Assembly (NCBI GenBank): GCA_963757335.1
Contig: CAVWRJ010000013.1
Location: 310,001 to 374,000 of the forward strand
Origin: DASQPA01 sp963757335
Lineage (GTDB): Bacteria; Acidobacteriota; Thermoanaerobaculia; Multivoradales; UBA5704
DNA length: 64,000 bases
Direction of reading: 5' to 3'
Of this stretch, positions 34,940 to 42,698 are shown one piece after another; the stretch's first letter is position 1; every line of letters starts with the position of its first letter. The notes beneath the pieces were generated by a model, which saw only the letters and a list, made by a program, of their open reading frames with translations, searched no databases and was not told the origin of the DNA. Position numbers and translations under genes: made by a program.

Positions 34940-35947
34940 ATGCACCTGATCCTCACCCTGCTTCTCCTGGCCTCACCGGTCCCGGCCCACGCTCACTCTA
35001 TTTCAGCTGCCGAGCCCGTCCGTTTCTCGGCCCCGGCTTTCGGCGGACAGATGGAGATCGAGGTACGGGGCCTGGCGCGGAGCGCCGCCGAGGCGGCGAT
35101 CCAGGAAGCGCTGAGCGAGGTCGCAACCCTGGAGCGGGCGACCGATCCGGGGGTGCCGGGGAGCGCGGTCGCGGCTCTCAACGCCGCGGCCGGCGCCGGC
35201 CCGCAGGCGGTCGACCCGAAGCTCTCGAAGCTCCTCGCCCGGGCGCTCGAATTCTGCTTCTGGACCGAGGGCGCCCATGGGCCCCTCGGCCGCGACCTCT
35301 ACCGGCTCTGGGGCCTGCGTGCCCCTGCCGCCGCGCTGCCCGACGACGTGGCCCTCCAGCCGGCGATCGCCGCCGCCTCCTGCTCGGGGCTGCGCTACGA
35401 CACCCAGAAGAACACCGCGACGCTCGCCGCCGGGAGCGGCCTCGACCTCTGGGGGTTCGCCGAGGGCGAGGCGGTCGATCGCGCGGTCGAGACCCTGAAG
35501 CGGCACAAGGCTCCCACCGGCTTCGTGCAGATCGGGGGGGTGAGGCGCGGCTTCGGCGCCGGCCCGGGGGGGAGGGGCTGGAGGGTCGTGCTGCCCCTCT
35601 TCGAAGGGCTCGAGCAGCCGCTCGGGGAGGTCTGGCTGCGCGACCAGGCTCTGGCGGTGGCCTCGGCGTCCCACCAGTCCCTGCGGATCGGCGGCGATCT
35701 CTACCCGCCCTACCTCAACCAGCGGACTGGCAAGCCCTCCTCGGGGGTTCTGGCGGTGATCGCCGGCAGCGAGCTGGCGGTCGACGCCCAGGCGCTCGCG
35801 GCGACCTCCATGGTGCTCAGCCCGCACGAGGCGCAGCTCCGCTTGGGCGCCCTCCGGCCCCAGCCCGCGATCCTCTGGATCCTGGGTACCGGCCAGGGGA
35901 CACCGCTCCTCCTCGAATACCGCTGGTCGACCGTACCCAAGAAGTAA
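34940..35947 (+). CDS. ApbE-like protein (FAD:protein FMN transferase family), divergent
   Basis: A 335-residue exported protein; ATG 34940 begins a signal peptide (MHLILTLLLLASPVPAHAHS). It follows the ApbE fold order: FGGQMEIEVRGLARSAAEAA, then LDLWGFAEGEAVDRAVETLK in the place of the Mg/FAD block. The C-terminal active-site block, usually HILDPRTG, reads YPPYLNQRTGKPSS, so the His and Asp are replaced. It may be a catalytically weak or inactive paralogue of the second ApbE at 38568. It lies outside the minus-strand iron operon and converges on it. The structured element at 35949 starts 2 bases after its stop. Confidence 0.8.
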   Translation: MHLILTLLLLASPVPAHAHSISAAEPVRFSAPAFGGQMEIEVRGLARSAAEAAIQEALSEVATLERATDPGVPGSAVAALNAAAGAGPQAVDPKLSKLLARALEFCFWTEGAHGPLGRDLYRLWGLRAPAAALPDDVALQPAIAAASCSGLRYDTQKNTATLAAGSGLDLWGFAEGEAVDRAVETLKRHKAPTGFVQIGGVRRGFGAGPGGRGWRVVLPLFEGLEQPLGEVWLRDQALAVASASHQSLRIGGDLYPPYLNQRTGKPSSGVLAVIAGSELAVDAQALAATSMVLSPHEAQLRLGALRPQPAILWILGTGQGTPLLLEYRWSTVPKK

Positions 35948-35948
35948 G

Positions 35949-36034
35949 ACTGGCTCTAAGTTTGATCCTGCGGGCGGGCTCCTTCGGGCGCCCCGCGCAG
36001 CCAGTCGCCAGTCCTCGGAACCCAACTAGCCAGT
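35949..36034 (+). repeat. Structured 3' element, copy A
   Basis: Outer arms ACTGGCT...AGTT and AACTAGCCAGT pair with a small bulge. The core CCTGCGGGCGGGCTCC, then TTCGGGCGCCCCGCGCAGCC and AGTCGCCAGTCCTCGG, is shared with copies at 44627-44712 (minus strand) and 58445-58534. The gene upstream is in the same orientation and ends 2 bases earlier. Confidence 0.8.
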
Positions 36035-36042
36035 TCCGGGCG

Positions 36043-36471
36043 TCACCTCCGCCGTATCCGGAGCGCCAGGAACTGGTGGACCAGGTAGCCGAGCACCCAG
36101 AGCCCCGAAGTGGCGAGATGGACCACCCCCCAGATTCTTCTCCACGGTTCCTCGACTGCGGTCTGTACCAGATAGCCCGAGATCACCATGGGAGCGAGCG
36201 AGAGGGCGAGAGTCAGGCCGCTCCAGCGGCCGGGACTCAAGCCCGCCCGCCACTTCGCCCAGACGTGCCGGCGCCAGAGGAGGCCGGCGGCGAAGACGAG
36301 GAGGGGGGCGACGAGGATGTGGAGGTGCTGGAGGTGCGGCTGCCAGGGGTGGTGGACGAGCGAGTACGGATCGACGGGCTTGGCGAGATAGATCATCCAG
36401 GCGTAGACCAGCCCCGTCCCGCCCACGAGAGCGATCGTCAGGTGCATCGTCCACGCTTCGAGCCGGCTCAC
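36043..36471 (-). CDS. Small membrane protein with conserved-type histidines (DUF4405/cytochrome b-like), tentative
   Basis: A 142-residue protein with four membrane segments, starting at GTG 36471 (ATG 36447 is possible). Histidines sit in or beside segments: MHLTIALVGGTG, LVHHPWQPHLQHLHILVAPL, VVHLATSGLWVLG and YLVHQFLAL. Such spacing is typical of small membrane proteins that bind haem b and pass electrons, but binding is inferred. It is the last gene of the minus-strand iron/flavin block, 19 bases after the FMN-binding gene, which supports a redox role. Confidence 0.65.
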   Translation of the reverse strand: MSRLEAWTMHLTIALVGGTGLVYAWMIYLAKPVDPYSLVHHPWQPHLQHLHILVAPLLVFAAGLLWRRHVWAKWRAGLSPGRWSGLTLALSLAPMVISGYLVQTAVEEPWRRIWGVVHLATSGLWVLGYLVHQFLALRIRRR

Positions 36472-36490
36472 GGCGCCCCCGTGTCGGCGA

Positions 36491-37060
36491 TCACCTGGCG
36501 ATCACCTGATGGAGAGCGAGCACCCGGCGCACGGCCTCGGTCGTCGCACGGGCGGTCAGTGTGGCCCCCGTCACTGGATGGATGCCGCGCTTCAGGTCCA
36601 GGTCGGGGCCGAGCCCCTTGCCGCCGAACTGGCCATACCAGCCGCCGCGGGGCAGATACTGCTCCGGCTCCTCGAACGAGATCACCTCGACCCGGCCCAC
36701 CTTCCCCTGCGGATCGACGACCACCATCACGGTCTCGGGGAGCGTCCGTACCGGATGGGTATCGAAGTAGGCGATGCCGACGGGCTTGCCGTCACGCGTC
36801 GCCGCATAGGAGGTGACCAGGGCGCTCGGGATCTCCACGGCGGCGAGCGAGCGAGCGCGTTTCATCTGCTCTGCCGTCAGATAGGCGGTGCGGCGCGCCA
36901 CCTGGCAGCCGGGGAAGGCGAGCTTCAGCGCCTCGTCCACGCTCAGAAAGACCTTGGCGAGGAGCGGGGTGCTCCCGGCGATCAGCAGAAAGAAGATCGC
37001 CGGGAGCACCGCCCGACGAGACGTATACGCGGCCCTAGAAGATGTAGCCGAGCGAGACAT
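36491..37060 (-). CDS. FMN-binding domain protein (RnfG/NqrC-like flavinylated domain)
   Basis: A 189-residue exported protein with an N-terminal membrane segment (AVLPAIFFLLIAGSTPLLA). The C-terminal FMN_bind domain ends with GIHPVTGATLTARATTEAVR; the TGATLT matches the flavinylation consensus in which the last Thr receives FMN through a phosphoester bond made by ApbE. An ApbE gene lies two genes upstream in the same operon, which fits. It has one domain only, so it is not a full RnfG. It overlaps the barrel gene by 26 bases. It probably transfers electrons across or outside the inner membrane. Confidence 0.88.
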   Translation of the reverse strand: MSRSATSSRAAYTSRRAVLPAIFFLLIAGSTPLLAKVFLSVDEALKLAFPGCQVARRTAYLTAEQMKRARSLAAVEIPSALVTSYAATRDGKPVGIAYFDTHPVRTLPETVMVVVDPQGKVGRVEVISFEEPEQYLPRGGWYGQFGGKGLGPDLDLKRGIHPVTGATLTARATTEAVRRVLALHQVIAR

Positions 37061-38453
37061 GGACCTCGTCGAGGCCCGTCCGGGCCTGGTTTTGATAGTT
37101 CTGGTAGTCGACCTTGAACACCACCGAATCGAAGGGCCGGTAGACGAGCCCCACGGTCAGGCTCTTCACGTCGTTCGCCGGGTCCGCCCCGAAGCCCGCC
37201 GGTACCCGCGCCTGGAGGTTGTAGCTCTCCCAGCGCGCGAAGGGGATGAGCGCCTGTTGGCCATGCGGCGAGCGGGCGAAGAGGTCGTAGCCGAGCTGCG
37301 CGTAGTTGCCGCGCAGACGGCTGCCGATCGACTGCTCGCCGGCCAGATCGAGGGCCCGATCGAGCTCGGCCACGTCGCCCAGGTTGGCCTGGACCGCCAG
37401 GACGCGCAGCTCGAGACCGCGCCATTTCCATTCCAGGTGCCCCTCGAAAAGGCTGGTCCCCACGGCGATCGATCTACCCTCGGACGTTTTGAGATCCTGG
37501 CCCGTGTCCCCCCGGTAGCCCGAGGCGCCGAGCAGGAGACCGGGGAACGGCGTGTAGTCGAGCCGTGCCACCCCTGCGAAGTCGTTCGCCTTGGCGTTCG
37601 AACCTTCGGCGCTCCCCTCATGGAGCCCCTCCTCGGCCGAGAAACCGGAGGCGTCGAGGGCGTTCACCAGGTAGGCGCGGTAAGAGAGGGGACCGGCCTC
37701 GCCATAGACTCCGACGCCCCCCTCCCGCCAGGTCGAGGGGATAATCAGAGTCTCGATGTCCGGCCGCTTGGCGCCCAGGAAGACGGTCGGCTCGTGCAAC
37801 TCGTTGATGAAGCCCACCGGCATGAGCATGAATCCGGCGCGGAACGAGAGGGCCGGGCGGTAGAGGTAGTCGAGGTAGGCGAACTCGACGGCCGCCTCAC
37901 CCCCCTTTTCGGTGTTGCCGTGCTCCCATTCGAGTTCCGAGTTCAAGAGCCAGCGATCGTTCCACCGATAGCCGACGTAGACCACCCCGCGCGCGAGGTC
38001 GAGGCGATTCGTAACGTCGGATCGCGAGCCGTCGTCGAACCGGCCATCATAGTGGGTAAAGATCGACTCGCCGTAGCCGCCGATCGCGACCCCGTGCCCG
38101 GTCCGGTACACCTTCGAGGCCGCCGGGCCGTAGCCGTGCTCCAAGGTGTCGGCCGTGGCCGCCGCCTCGCCGATCTTCAGACGCTCGATCTCGCCGGCGA
38201 GGACGTCGATCCGGCGCTCGATCTCGGCCAGCTTCTCGCGCTCGGCGGCGTCCCCCGACCTCTGGAGCTTGGCGACTTCCTCCTTGAGCGCCGTGACCTC
38301 CTGCTCCAGCTGGTGGAGCCGGTCGTCGCCGGCCTGACCACTTTGAGCCAGGACCAGGGTGGACGAGAAAAGAGACAGCAAGGCGACGAGGACACACACC
38401 CTCCACCTGCTCCCGCGACAGCGGGAGCCACCTTCGGCGCTAGAGAAAGGCAT
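37035..38453 (-). CDS. Outer-membrane beta-barrel (porin-like) protein with N-terminal coiled coil
   Basis: A 472-residue protein; ATG 38453 is chosen because AGGGAGA precedes it. A signal peptide is followed by a coiled coil at residues ~45-95 (LHQLEQEVTALKEEVAKLQR; LAEIERRIDVLAGEIERL). The rest alternates short aromatic-ended strands typical of a 14-18-strand barrel (RGVVYVGYRWNDRWLLNSEL; SLTVGLVYRPFDSVVFKVDY) and ends ...GYIF with a terminal Phe. It is like phosphate-selective-porin-type barrels with a trimerising coiled coil. Lying inside the iron operon, it may be the route for iron or its chelates across the outer membrane. Confidence 0.85.
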   Translation of the reverse strand: MPFSSAEGGSRCRGSRWRVCVLVALLSLFSSTLVLAQSGQAGDDRLHQLEQEVTALKEEVAKLQRSGDAAEREKLAEIERRIDVLAGEIERLKIGEAAATADTLEHGYGPAASKVYRTGHGVAIGGYGESIFTHYDGRFDDGSRSDVTNRLDLARGVVYVGYRWNDRWLLNSELEWEHGNTEKGGEAAVEFAYLDYLYRPALSFRAGFMLMPVGFINELHEPTVFLGAKRPDIETLIIPSTWREGGVGVYGEAGPLSYRAYLVNALDASGFSAEEGLHEGSAEGSNAKANDFAGVARLDYTPFPGLLLGASGYRGDTGQDLKTSEGRSIAVGTSLFEGHLEWKWRGLELRVLAVQANLGDVAELDRALDLAGEQSIGSRLRGNYAQLGYDLFARSPHGQQALIPFARWESYNLQARVPAGFGADPANDVKSLTVGLVYRPFDSVVFKVDYQNYQNQARTGLDEVHVSLGYIF

Positions 38454-38567
38454 AGAATCTCCCTTGAGCACGCCCGGCGTTTCCGCGCCGGACGGGTTCT
38501 TGAGGGTGGCGGGCGGTACACGGTTGGCCGCCGTCGCCCACCACCCTCGGTTATAGAATCGACCGTT

Positions 38568-39584
38568 TCAGAGAAACTCGATCTTCACTCCTTCTCCTAC
38601 CGCTGCCAGCCGTCCCCGAAGGCCGCGGCTGGCGAGCGCCCGCACTCCCTTGCCGCTCGGCAGGAGCGCCAGCACCTCCACTCCGGGGTGCGCGGCGGCC
38701 CAGTTGAGAGCCCTTTCTGGACCCAGCACATAGAGCTTCGAGAGGCAGTCTGCGGTCAGGGGATCGTCCGTCCAGACCGTGAGGCTGCCGAAGTCGGGGG
38801 CCGGACGTCCCGTTCGCGGGTCGAGGATGTGACCATAGCGCCGACCGCCGACCACAATTCCCCGCTCGCTGTTGCCGGAGGTCGCGACCGACCCTCGGTC
38901 GATCGCCAGGGTGACCACCGGCCGGTCGCGCCGTCCCGGATCGGCCACCGTGAGCTCTCGGCGCCCGGGCCCGAAGACCGCGAGCTGGCCGCCGAGATCG
39001 AGGGTGGCGGCCGTGGCACCGCTCGCGGCGAGCGCCGCCACCGCCGCCTTCAAGCCCGCTCCCTTGCCGAAGCCCCCCTCCTCGACGGCGACCCCGGGCC
39101 GCAGCCGCACCGCCGTCCCTCCCTGAAGGGCGAGACCGGCCATGCCGGTCGCGGCGAGGGCCTGCCGCAGCTCGGCCGCGGAGGGCAGGCGTCCACCACT
39201 GCGGAGGCCCCAGGCGGCGACGAGGGGGCCGACCGTGGGGTCGAAGGCGCCGCCGGTCTCCTCCCAGCACTGCCGGGCCGATTGCAGCTCGGCCGCGAGG
39301 GCGGGAGAGAGGGCGAAGGGCGCGCCCACGGGCGAACGGTTGAGGCGCGCGAGCTCGCCGTCCTCCCGCCAGGTCGAGAGGCGCGCCTCGGCAGCCTCCA
39401 GGGCGCCGACCGCCTTCTCGCTCGCCGCCAGGGCGATGGCACGATCGGGAGCTTCGACCGTCAGATCCAGCCGGGTGCCCATGAGAGCCAGCCGGCGCTC
39501 GACCGGGCGGCTGGGAACCGTGGCAGCGGCGACAAGCACCAGTCCCGCCAGCACCCCGATCAACCCCAAAACCGCCGACCTCAT
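38568..39584 (-). CDS. apbE: FAD:protein FMN transferase
   Basis: A 338-residue exported flavin transferase that attaches FMN to Thr of partner proteins. ATG 39584 overlaps the stop of the ABC ATPase gene (ATGA) and begins a membrane/signal segment (VLGLIGVLAGLVLVAAATV). Conserved blocks: ALMGTRLDLTVEA, FDPTVGPLVAAWGL, VEEGGFGKGAGLKAAV, SGNSERGIVVGGRRYGHILD followed by PRTG, and LTADCLSKLYVLG. The active-site HILDPRTG is exact, unlike the paralogue at 34940. The likely client is the FMN-binding protein at 36491. Confidence 0.92.
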   Translation of the reverse strand: MRSAVLGLIGVLAGLVLVAAATVPSRPVERRLALMGTRLDLTVEAPDRAIALAASEKAVGALEAAEARLSTWREDGELARLNRSPVGAPFALSPALAAELQSARQCWEETGGAFDPTVGPLVAAWGLRSGGRLPSAAELRQALAATGMAGLALQGGTAVRLRPGVAVEEGGFGKGAGLKAAVAALAASGATAATLDLGGQLAVFGPGRRELTVADPGRRDRPVVTLAIDRGSVATSGNSERGIVVGGRRYGHILDPRTGRPAPDFGSLTVWTDDPLTADCLSKLYVLGPERALNWAAAHPGVEVLALLPSGKGVRALASRGLRGRLAAVGEGVKIEFL

Positions 39585-40672
39585 CCGTCCGTCCTCCCGG
39601 GAACGCCGCGGCCGCAGCAGCCCGGGGAGGGCGAGATCGGCCGGCCGTGCGGGCAGTGGGTGGGGTGGTCGAGGAAGGCGCAGATCTGATCCTCGAAGCC
39701 GGCGGCGAGCGGCCGCTCGCGGCCGCACTCCTCCGCGGCGCCGCGGTCGAGCGTGCGCGCCAGGAGCACCTCGGCGAGCCGGGCTCGGCGGACGACCGGG
39801 GCCGCCATCTCGCGCCCGCGCTCGGTAAAGGCGATGCGGCCGTCGACGAAGGCGAGAAGCCCGCCGGCCAGGAGGTCCGCCACCCCGCGGCGGGTCACCG
39901 ACACCGCGGTGCCGTCCTCCTCGAGCAGCCGCCAGAGGTCGACCATCACCGCCTGCAGCTCGGTCTCCTGCGGCTCCTCGGGGAGAGCGATACGGCCGTG
40001 CTCCAGGCGGATCTCGCGGTCGGCCCGCTCGGCGATCGTCGGATCGTGGGTGACGACGATCAGGGTGTGCCCCTGGCGGTGGAGGTCGGAAAGGAGGGTC
40101 ATGACGATCGCCTCGTTGGCCGCGTCGAGGTTGCCGGTCGGCTCGTCGGCGAGGATCACCGGCGGGTTGTTGATCAGGGCCCGGGCGATGCACACCCGCT
40201 GCTGCTCGCCGCCCGAGAGCTGGTTCGGCAGGTGCTGCAGCCTCCCCCCGAGCCCCACCCGACGGAGAGCCTCCTCCGCCTCTCCGCGGTCGGTCATGCT
40301 GTGCACGTACTGGGCGAGCATGACGTTTTCGAGCGACGTGAGATAGGGGATCAGGTGGAACTGCTGGAAGACCAGCCCCACCGTCCGTTGCCGGTAGCGG
40401 GCGAGCTCGCGCGCCGCTAAGTCCTTGAGCTCGATCCCCCCGACCCGGACGTGCCCCGCGGTCGGCCGGTCGAGGCCGGAGAGAATGTTCAAGAGCGTCG
40501 TCTTCCCCGAGCCGGAAGGGCCGGTGATCGCCACCGACTCGCCTTCGGAGACGGCGAGCGACAGGTCCTCCAGGGCGAGGAGCGAGCCGAAGCGGCGGCA
40601 GAGCCCCGAGACCTCGATGAGCGGACTGGACGGGATGCCGGGGACGCCGGGGATGTTGGTGCCGGGATTCAT
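39581..40672 (-). CDS. ABC transporter ATPase fused to a DtxR/MntR-like metalloregulator domain
   Basis: A 363-residue protein. Residues 15-235 are a LolD/MacB-type ATPase: Walker A GPSGSGKTT, Q-loop QQFHLIPYL, signature LSGGEQQRVCIARAL, Walker B VILADEPTGNLD, and H-loop VVTHDP. Residues ~245-355 are not part of such ATPases. They read as a winged helix (EDGTAVSVTRRGVADLLAGG, then LLAFVDGRIAFTERGREMA) followed by the helical dimer/metal domain of DtxR-family iron/manganese regulators: AAEECGRERPLAAGFEDQIC, then FLDHPTHCPHGRPISP, with Glu, Cys and His in ligand-like places. Metal-sensing control of the transporter is an inference. It sits between permease and apbE genes. Confidence 0.88.
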   Translation of the reverse strand: MNPGTNIPGVPGIPSSPLIEVSGLCRRFGSLLALEDLSLAVSEGESVAITGPSGSGKTTLLNILSGLDRPTAGHVRVGGIELKDLAARELARYRQRTVGLVFQQFHLIPYLTSLENVMLAQYVHSMTDRGEAEEALRRVGLGGRLQHLPNQLSGGEQQRVCIARALINNPPVILADEPTGNLDAANEAIVMTLLSDLHRQGHTLIVVTHDPTIAERADREIRLEHGRIALPEEPQETELQAVMVDLWRLLEEDGTAVSVTRRGVADLLAGGLLAFVDGRIAFTERGREMAAPVVRRARLAEVLLARTLDRGAAEECGRERPLAAGFEDQICAFLDHPTHCPHGRPISPSPGCCGRGVPGRTDG

Positions 40673-40676
40673 GGCA

Positions 40677-41483
40677 TCAGTCCCCCTTGAGCACCCGGGC
40701 GGGGTCCAGGCGCTCGACCCGCGCCAGCGCGACGCTCATCGACGTCCCCACGACCAGCACCGCCACCACCGCGGCGGCCGCGCAGCCGCTCCAGGTGAGG
40801 ACCGGGCCGCCGGCCGTCCCCAGGAGCCGGCCGGCGAGCCCACGTGCCGCGAGCTCGCCGGCGAGCTCGCCCAAGGTGGCGGCCAAGAGGGCGGTGGCCA
40901 AAAGCTCGGCGGCGAAGAGGGCACCCACCCGCCGGGCGGTGAAGCCGAGGGCCATGAAGAGGCCGATCTCCGCCCGCCTCTCCCCCACGAGAGCGGTGGT
41001 CGCCGCGCCGACCGAGAGGAGGGCGAGGGCGAGCGACACCGCGCTCACCGAGACCAGGACGAGGGTGAGCCGGCGGGTGAGCCGGGCATCCGATTCGCTG
41101 GCGCGGAGGAGCGGCCCCGCCTCGACCCCGGCGACCCGCGCCTCGATCGCCCTGGCGACCGCGTCCAGTGCCGGCGGATCGGCCCGCACCTCGATGCGCT
41201 CGCAGTCCTCTCCCGGCGGGATGCCGGTCGCCGAGCGCACCCCCGGCACCGCCCGCACCTGACCCAGCTCCGCGGCCGGGATCCGCGGCGGGCCGCCGAT
41301 CTCCGGCCGCACCAGGAGGTTGGGGCCGAAGGCGGCGAGGCTCTCCCCGATCCGCCCCTCGACCCGGGCGGAGAACCCGGCGAGGGTCGCGACCGTGCCG
41401 GCGGCGACGCCCACCGCGGTGGCGATCAGGGCGAGCTGCCGGAAGCGCCGGTGCAGGCTGGCGAAGACGAGCTGGACGATCAT
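40677..41483 (-). CDS. FtsX-like (MacB-type) permease, Cj1662-like
   Basis: A 268-residue permease, short for the family. Segment 1 (ALIATAVGVAAGTVATLAGF) is near the N-terminus, followed by a periplasmic domain of ~110 residues. The last three segments are the FtsX block (LTLVLVSVSAVSLALALLSV; IGLFMALGFTARRVGALFAA; AAAAVVAVLVVGTSMSVALA), ending RVERLDPARVLKGD, a typical family C-terminus. The ATPase gene follows after 4 bases and a second permease gene ends 1 base upstream, so the three form one ABC unit. Confidence 0.88.
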   Translation of the reverse strand: MIVQLVFASLHRRFRQLALIATAVGVAAGTVATLAGFSARVEGRIGESLAAFGPNLLVRPEIGGPPRIPAAELGQVRAVPGVRSATGIPPGEDCERIEVRADPPALDAVARAIEARVAGVEAGPLLRASESDARLTRRLTLVLVSVSAVSLALALLSVGAATTALVGERRAEIGLFMALGFTARRVGALFAAELLATALLAATLGELAGELAARGLAGRLLGTAGGPVLTWSGCAAAAVVAVLVVGTSMSVALARVERLDPARVLKGD

Positions 41484-42695
41484 CTAGGCTGTGGCCCGCT
41501 TGAGGATCGCCGCCGGATAGCGGCCGAGCGCGCGGAGCACCGGCATGAGGCTCGCGAGGACCGCCACGGCGAGACCGAGGAGGGCCGCGAAGGGGAGGAG
41601 GATCGGCATCCAGGGGACGGTGACGCCCAGCACCTGGCTGCCGAGGAGACGGCCGGCGGCGAGCCCGGCGGCGCCCCCGAGGAGGCCGCCCAAAAGCCCG
41701 AGGAAGGCGGCCTCGGAGAGGAAGAAGAGGACCACCCGGTGCCGCGCCGCGCCGATGGCGACGAGGAGCCCGGCCTCCAGCCGGCGCTCCAAAACCGTCG
41801 CGGTCATCGCCGCGGTGACCCCCACGGCCGCCCCGGCGAGCGCCACCACCGCCAGGGCGAGGAGGACCCCGGAGAGCCGCTTCAGCACGTCGGCGGTCGC
41901 CCCGGTCACCCCGTAGACCACCCGCGCCTCGGCCTCCGGCATCACCTCGTGAATCTGGAAGGCGACCGACGACGGGTAGGCCGTGCAGTACCAGGCATCG
42001 TACTCCTTGGGCGACATCCGCTTGGGGTCGCGCACGTTCCGGCTCTCGGGGTTGGTGAGGGCGAAGATCTCGGCCCGGACGAACCGCCCGGGTTGGCCGG
42101 CGAGATCGGCGACCGCCGCGAGCGGCACGAAAGCCTCGTCGTCCTCCTCGCCGCCGCTGGTGAGGAGCCCCACGACCCGGAAACTCGCCGTCCGGCTCCC
42201 CAGGCTGGCCCGCACCTCTCCACCCGACCCCACCGCCAGCCGGCGAGCCAGGCGCTGGCCGAGGACCGCCTCGCCGGCTCCCTCTCGTGGCCAGCGGCCG
42301 GCAACCCGCAGGGTCGGCCGGGTGGCGGGGAGGCCGGTCCGGTAGCCTGGCTCGAGCTCGTGGTCGAACCAGGTGCCGACCAGGGGGGCCACCGCGGCCC
42401 CGTTGAACCGCACCCGCAGGGGGTAAAACGGGGCGACGGCGGCGACGTTGTTCTTCCAGAAGATGGTGCGGATCTTGGCGAGGTCGGAGACCGCGAGGGT
42501 CGCCCGTCCGGCGGCCGGGACCACCTCGACGTTGGCGCCGTAGGAGCTCATCTCCGAGGCCAGGCGGTCGCCCGAGGCGAGAACCACCTCGCCGAGCGCC
42601 GTGGCCCCCAGGGTGCCGAGCGCCACCGCCGAGATGGCGAGGAGCTTGCGCCGGGTGCCGCGGCGCAACGACTCGGCGAGGAGGCGCAGATACAT
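41484..42695 (-). CDS. FtsX-like (MacB-type) permease, Cj1661-like
   Basis: A 403-residue permease. The N-terminal helix ISAVALGTLGATALGEVVLA is followed by a MacB-like periplasmic domain (~residues 40-270, including YGANVEVVPAAGRATLAVSD) and three C-terminal helices with ERRLEAGLLVAIGAARHRVV, the typical cytoplasmic coupling loop of FtsX-type proteins. The first ~20 residues are Arg-rich (ESLRRGTRRKLLAI). It follows the FTR1-DUF2318 gene by 3 bases. In Campylobacter and Fet systems the two permeases plus ATPase are needed with the iron-binding partners; the transported species is not proved here. Confidence 0.88.
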   Translation of the reverse strand: MYLRLLAESLRRGTRRKLLAISAVALGTLGATALGEVVLASGDRLASEMSSYGANVEVVPAAGRATLAVSDLAKIRTIFWKNNVAAVAPFYPLRVRFNGAAVAPLVGTWFDHELEPGYRTGLPATRPTLRVAGRWPREGAGEAVLGQRLARRLAVGSGGEVRASLGSRTASFRVVGLLTSGGEEDDEAFVPLAAVADLAGQPGRFVRAEIFALTNPESRNVRDPKRMSPKEYDAWYCTAYPSSVAFQIHEVMPEAEARVVYGVTGATADVLKRLSGVLLALAVVALAGAAVGVTAAMTATVLERRLEAGLLVAIGAARHRVVLFFLSEAAFLGLLGGLLGGAAGLAAGRLLGSQVLGVTVPWMPILLPFAALLGLAVAVLASLMPVLRALGRYPAAILKRATA

Positions 42696-42698
42696 GGG

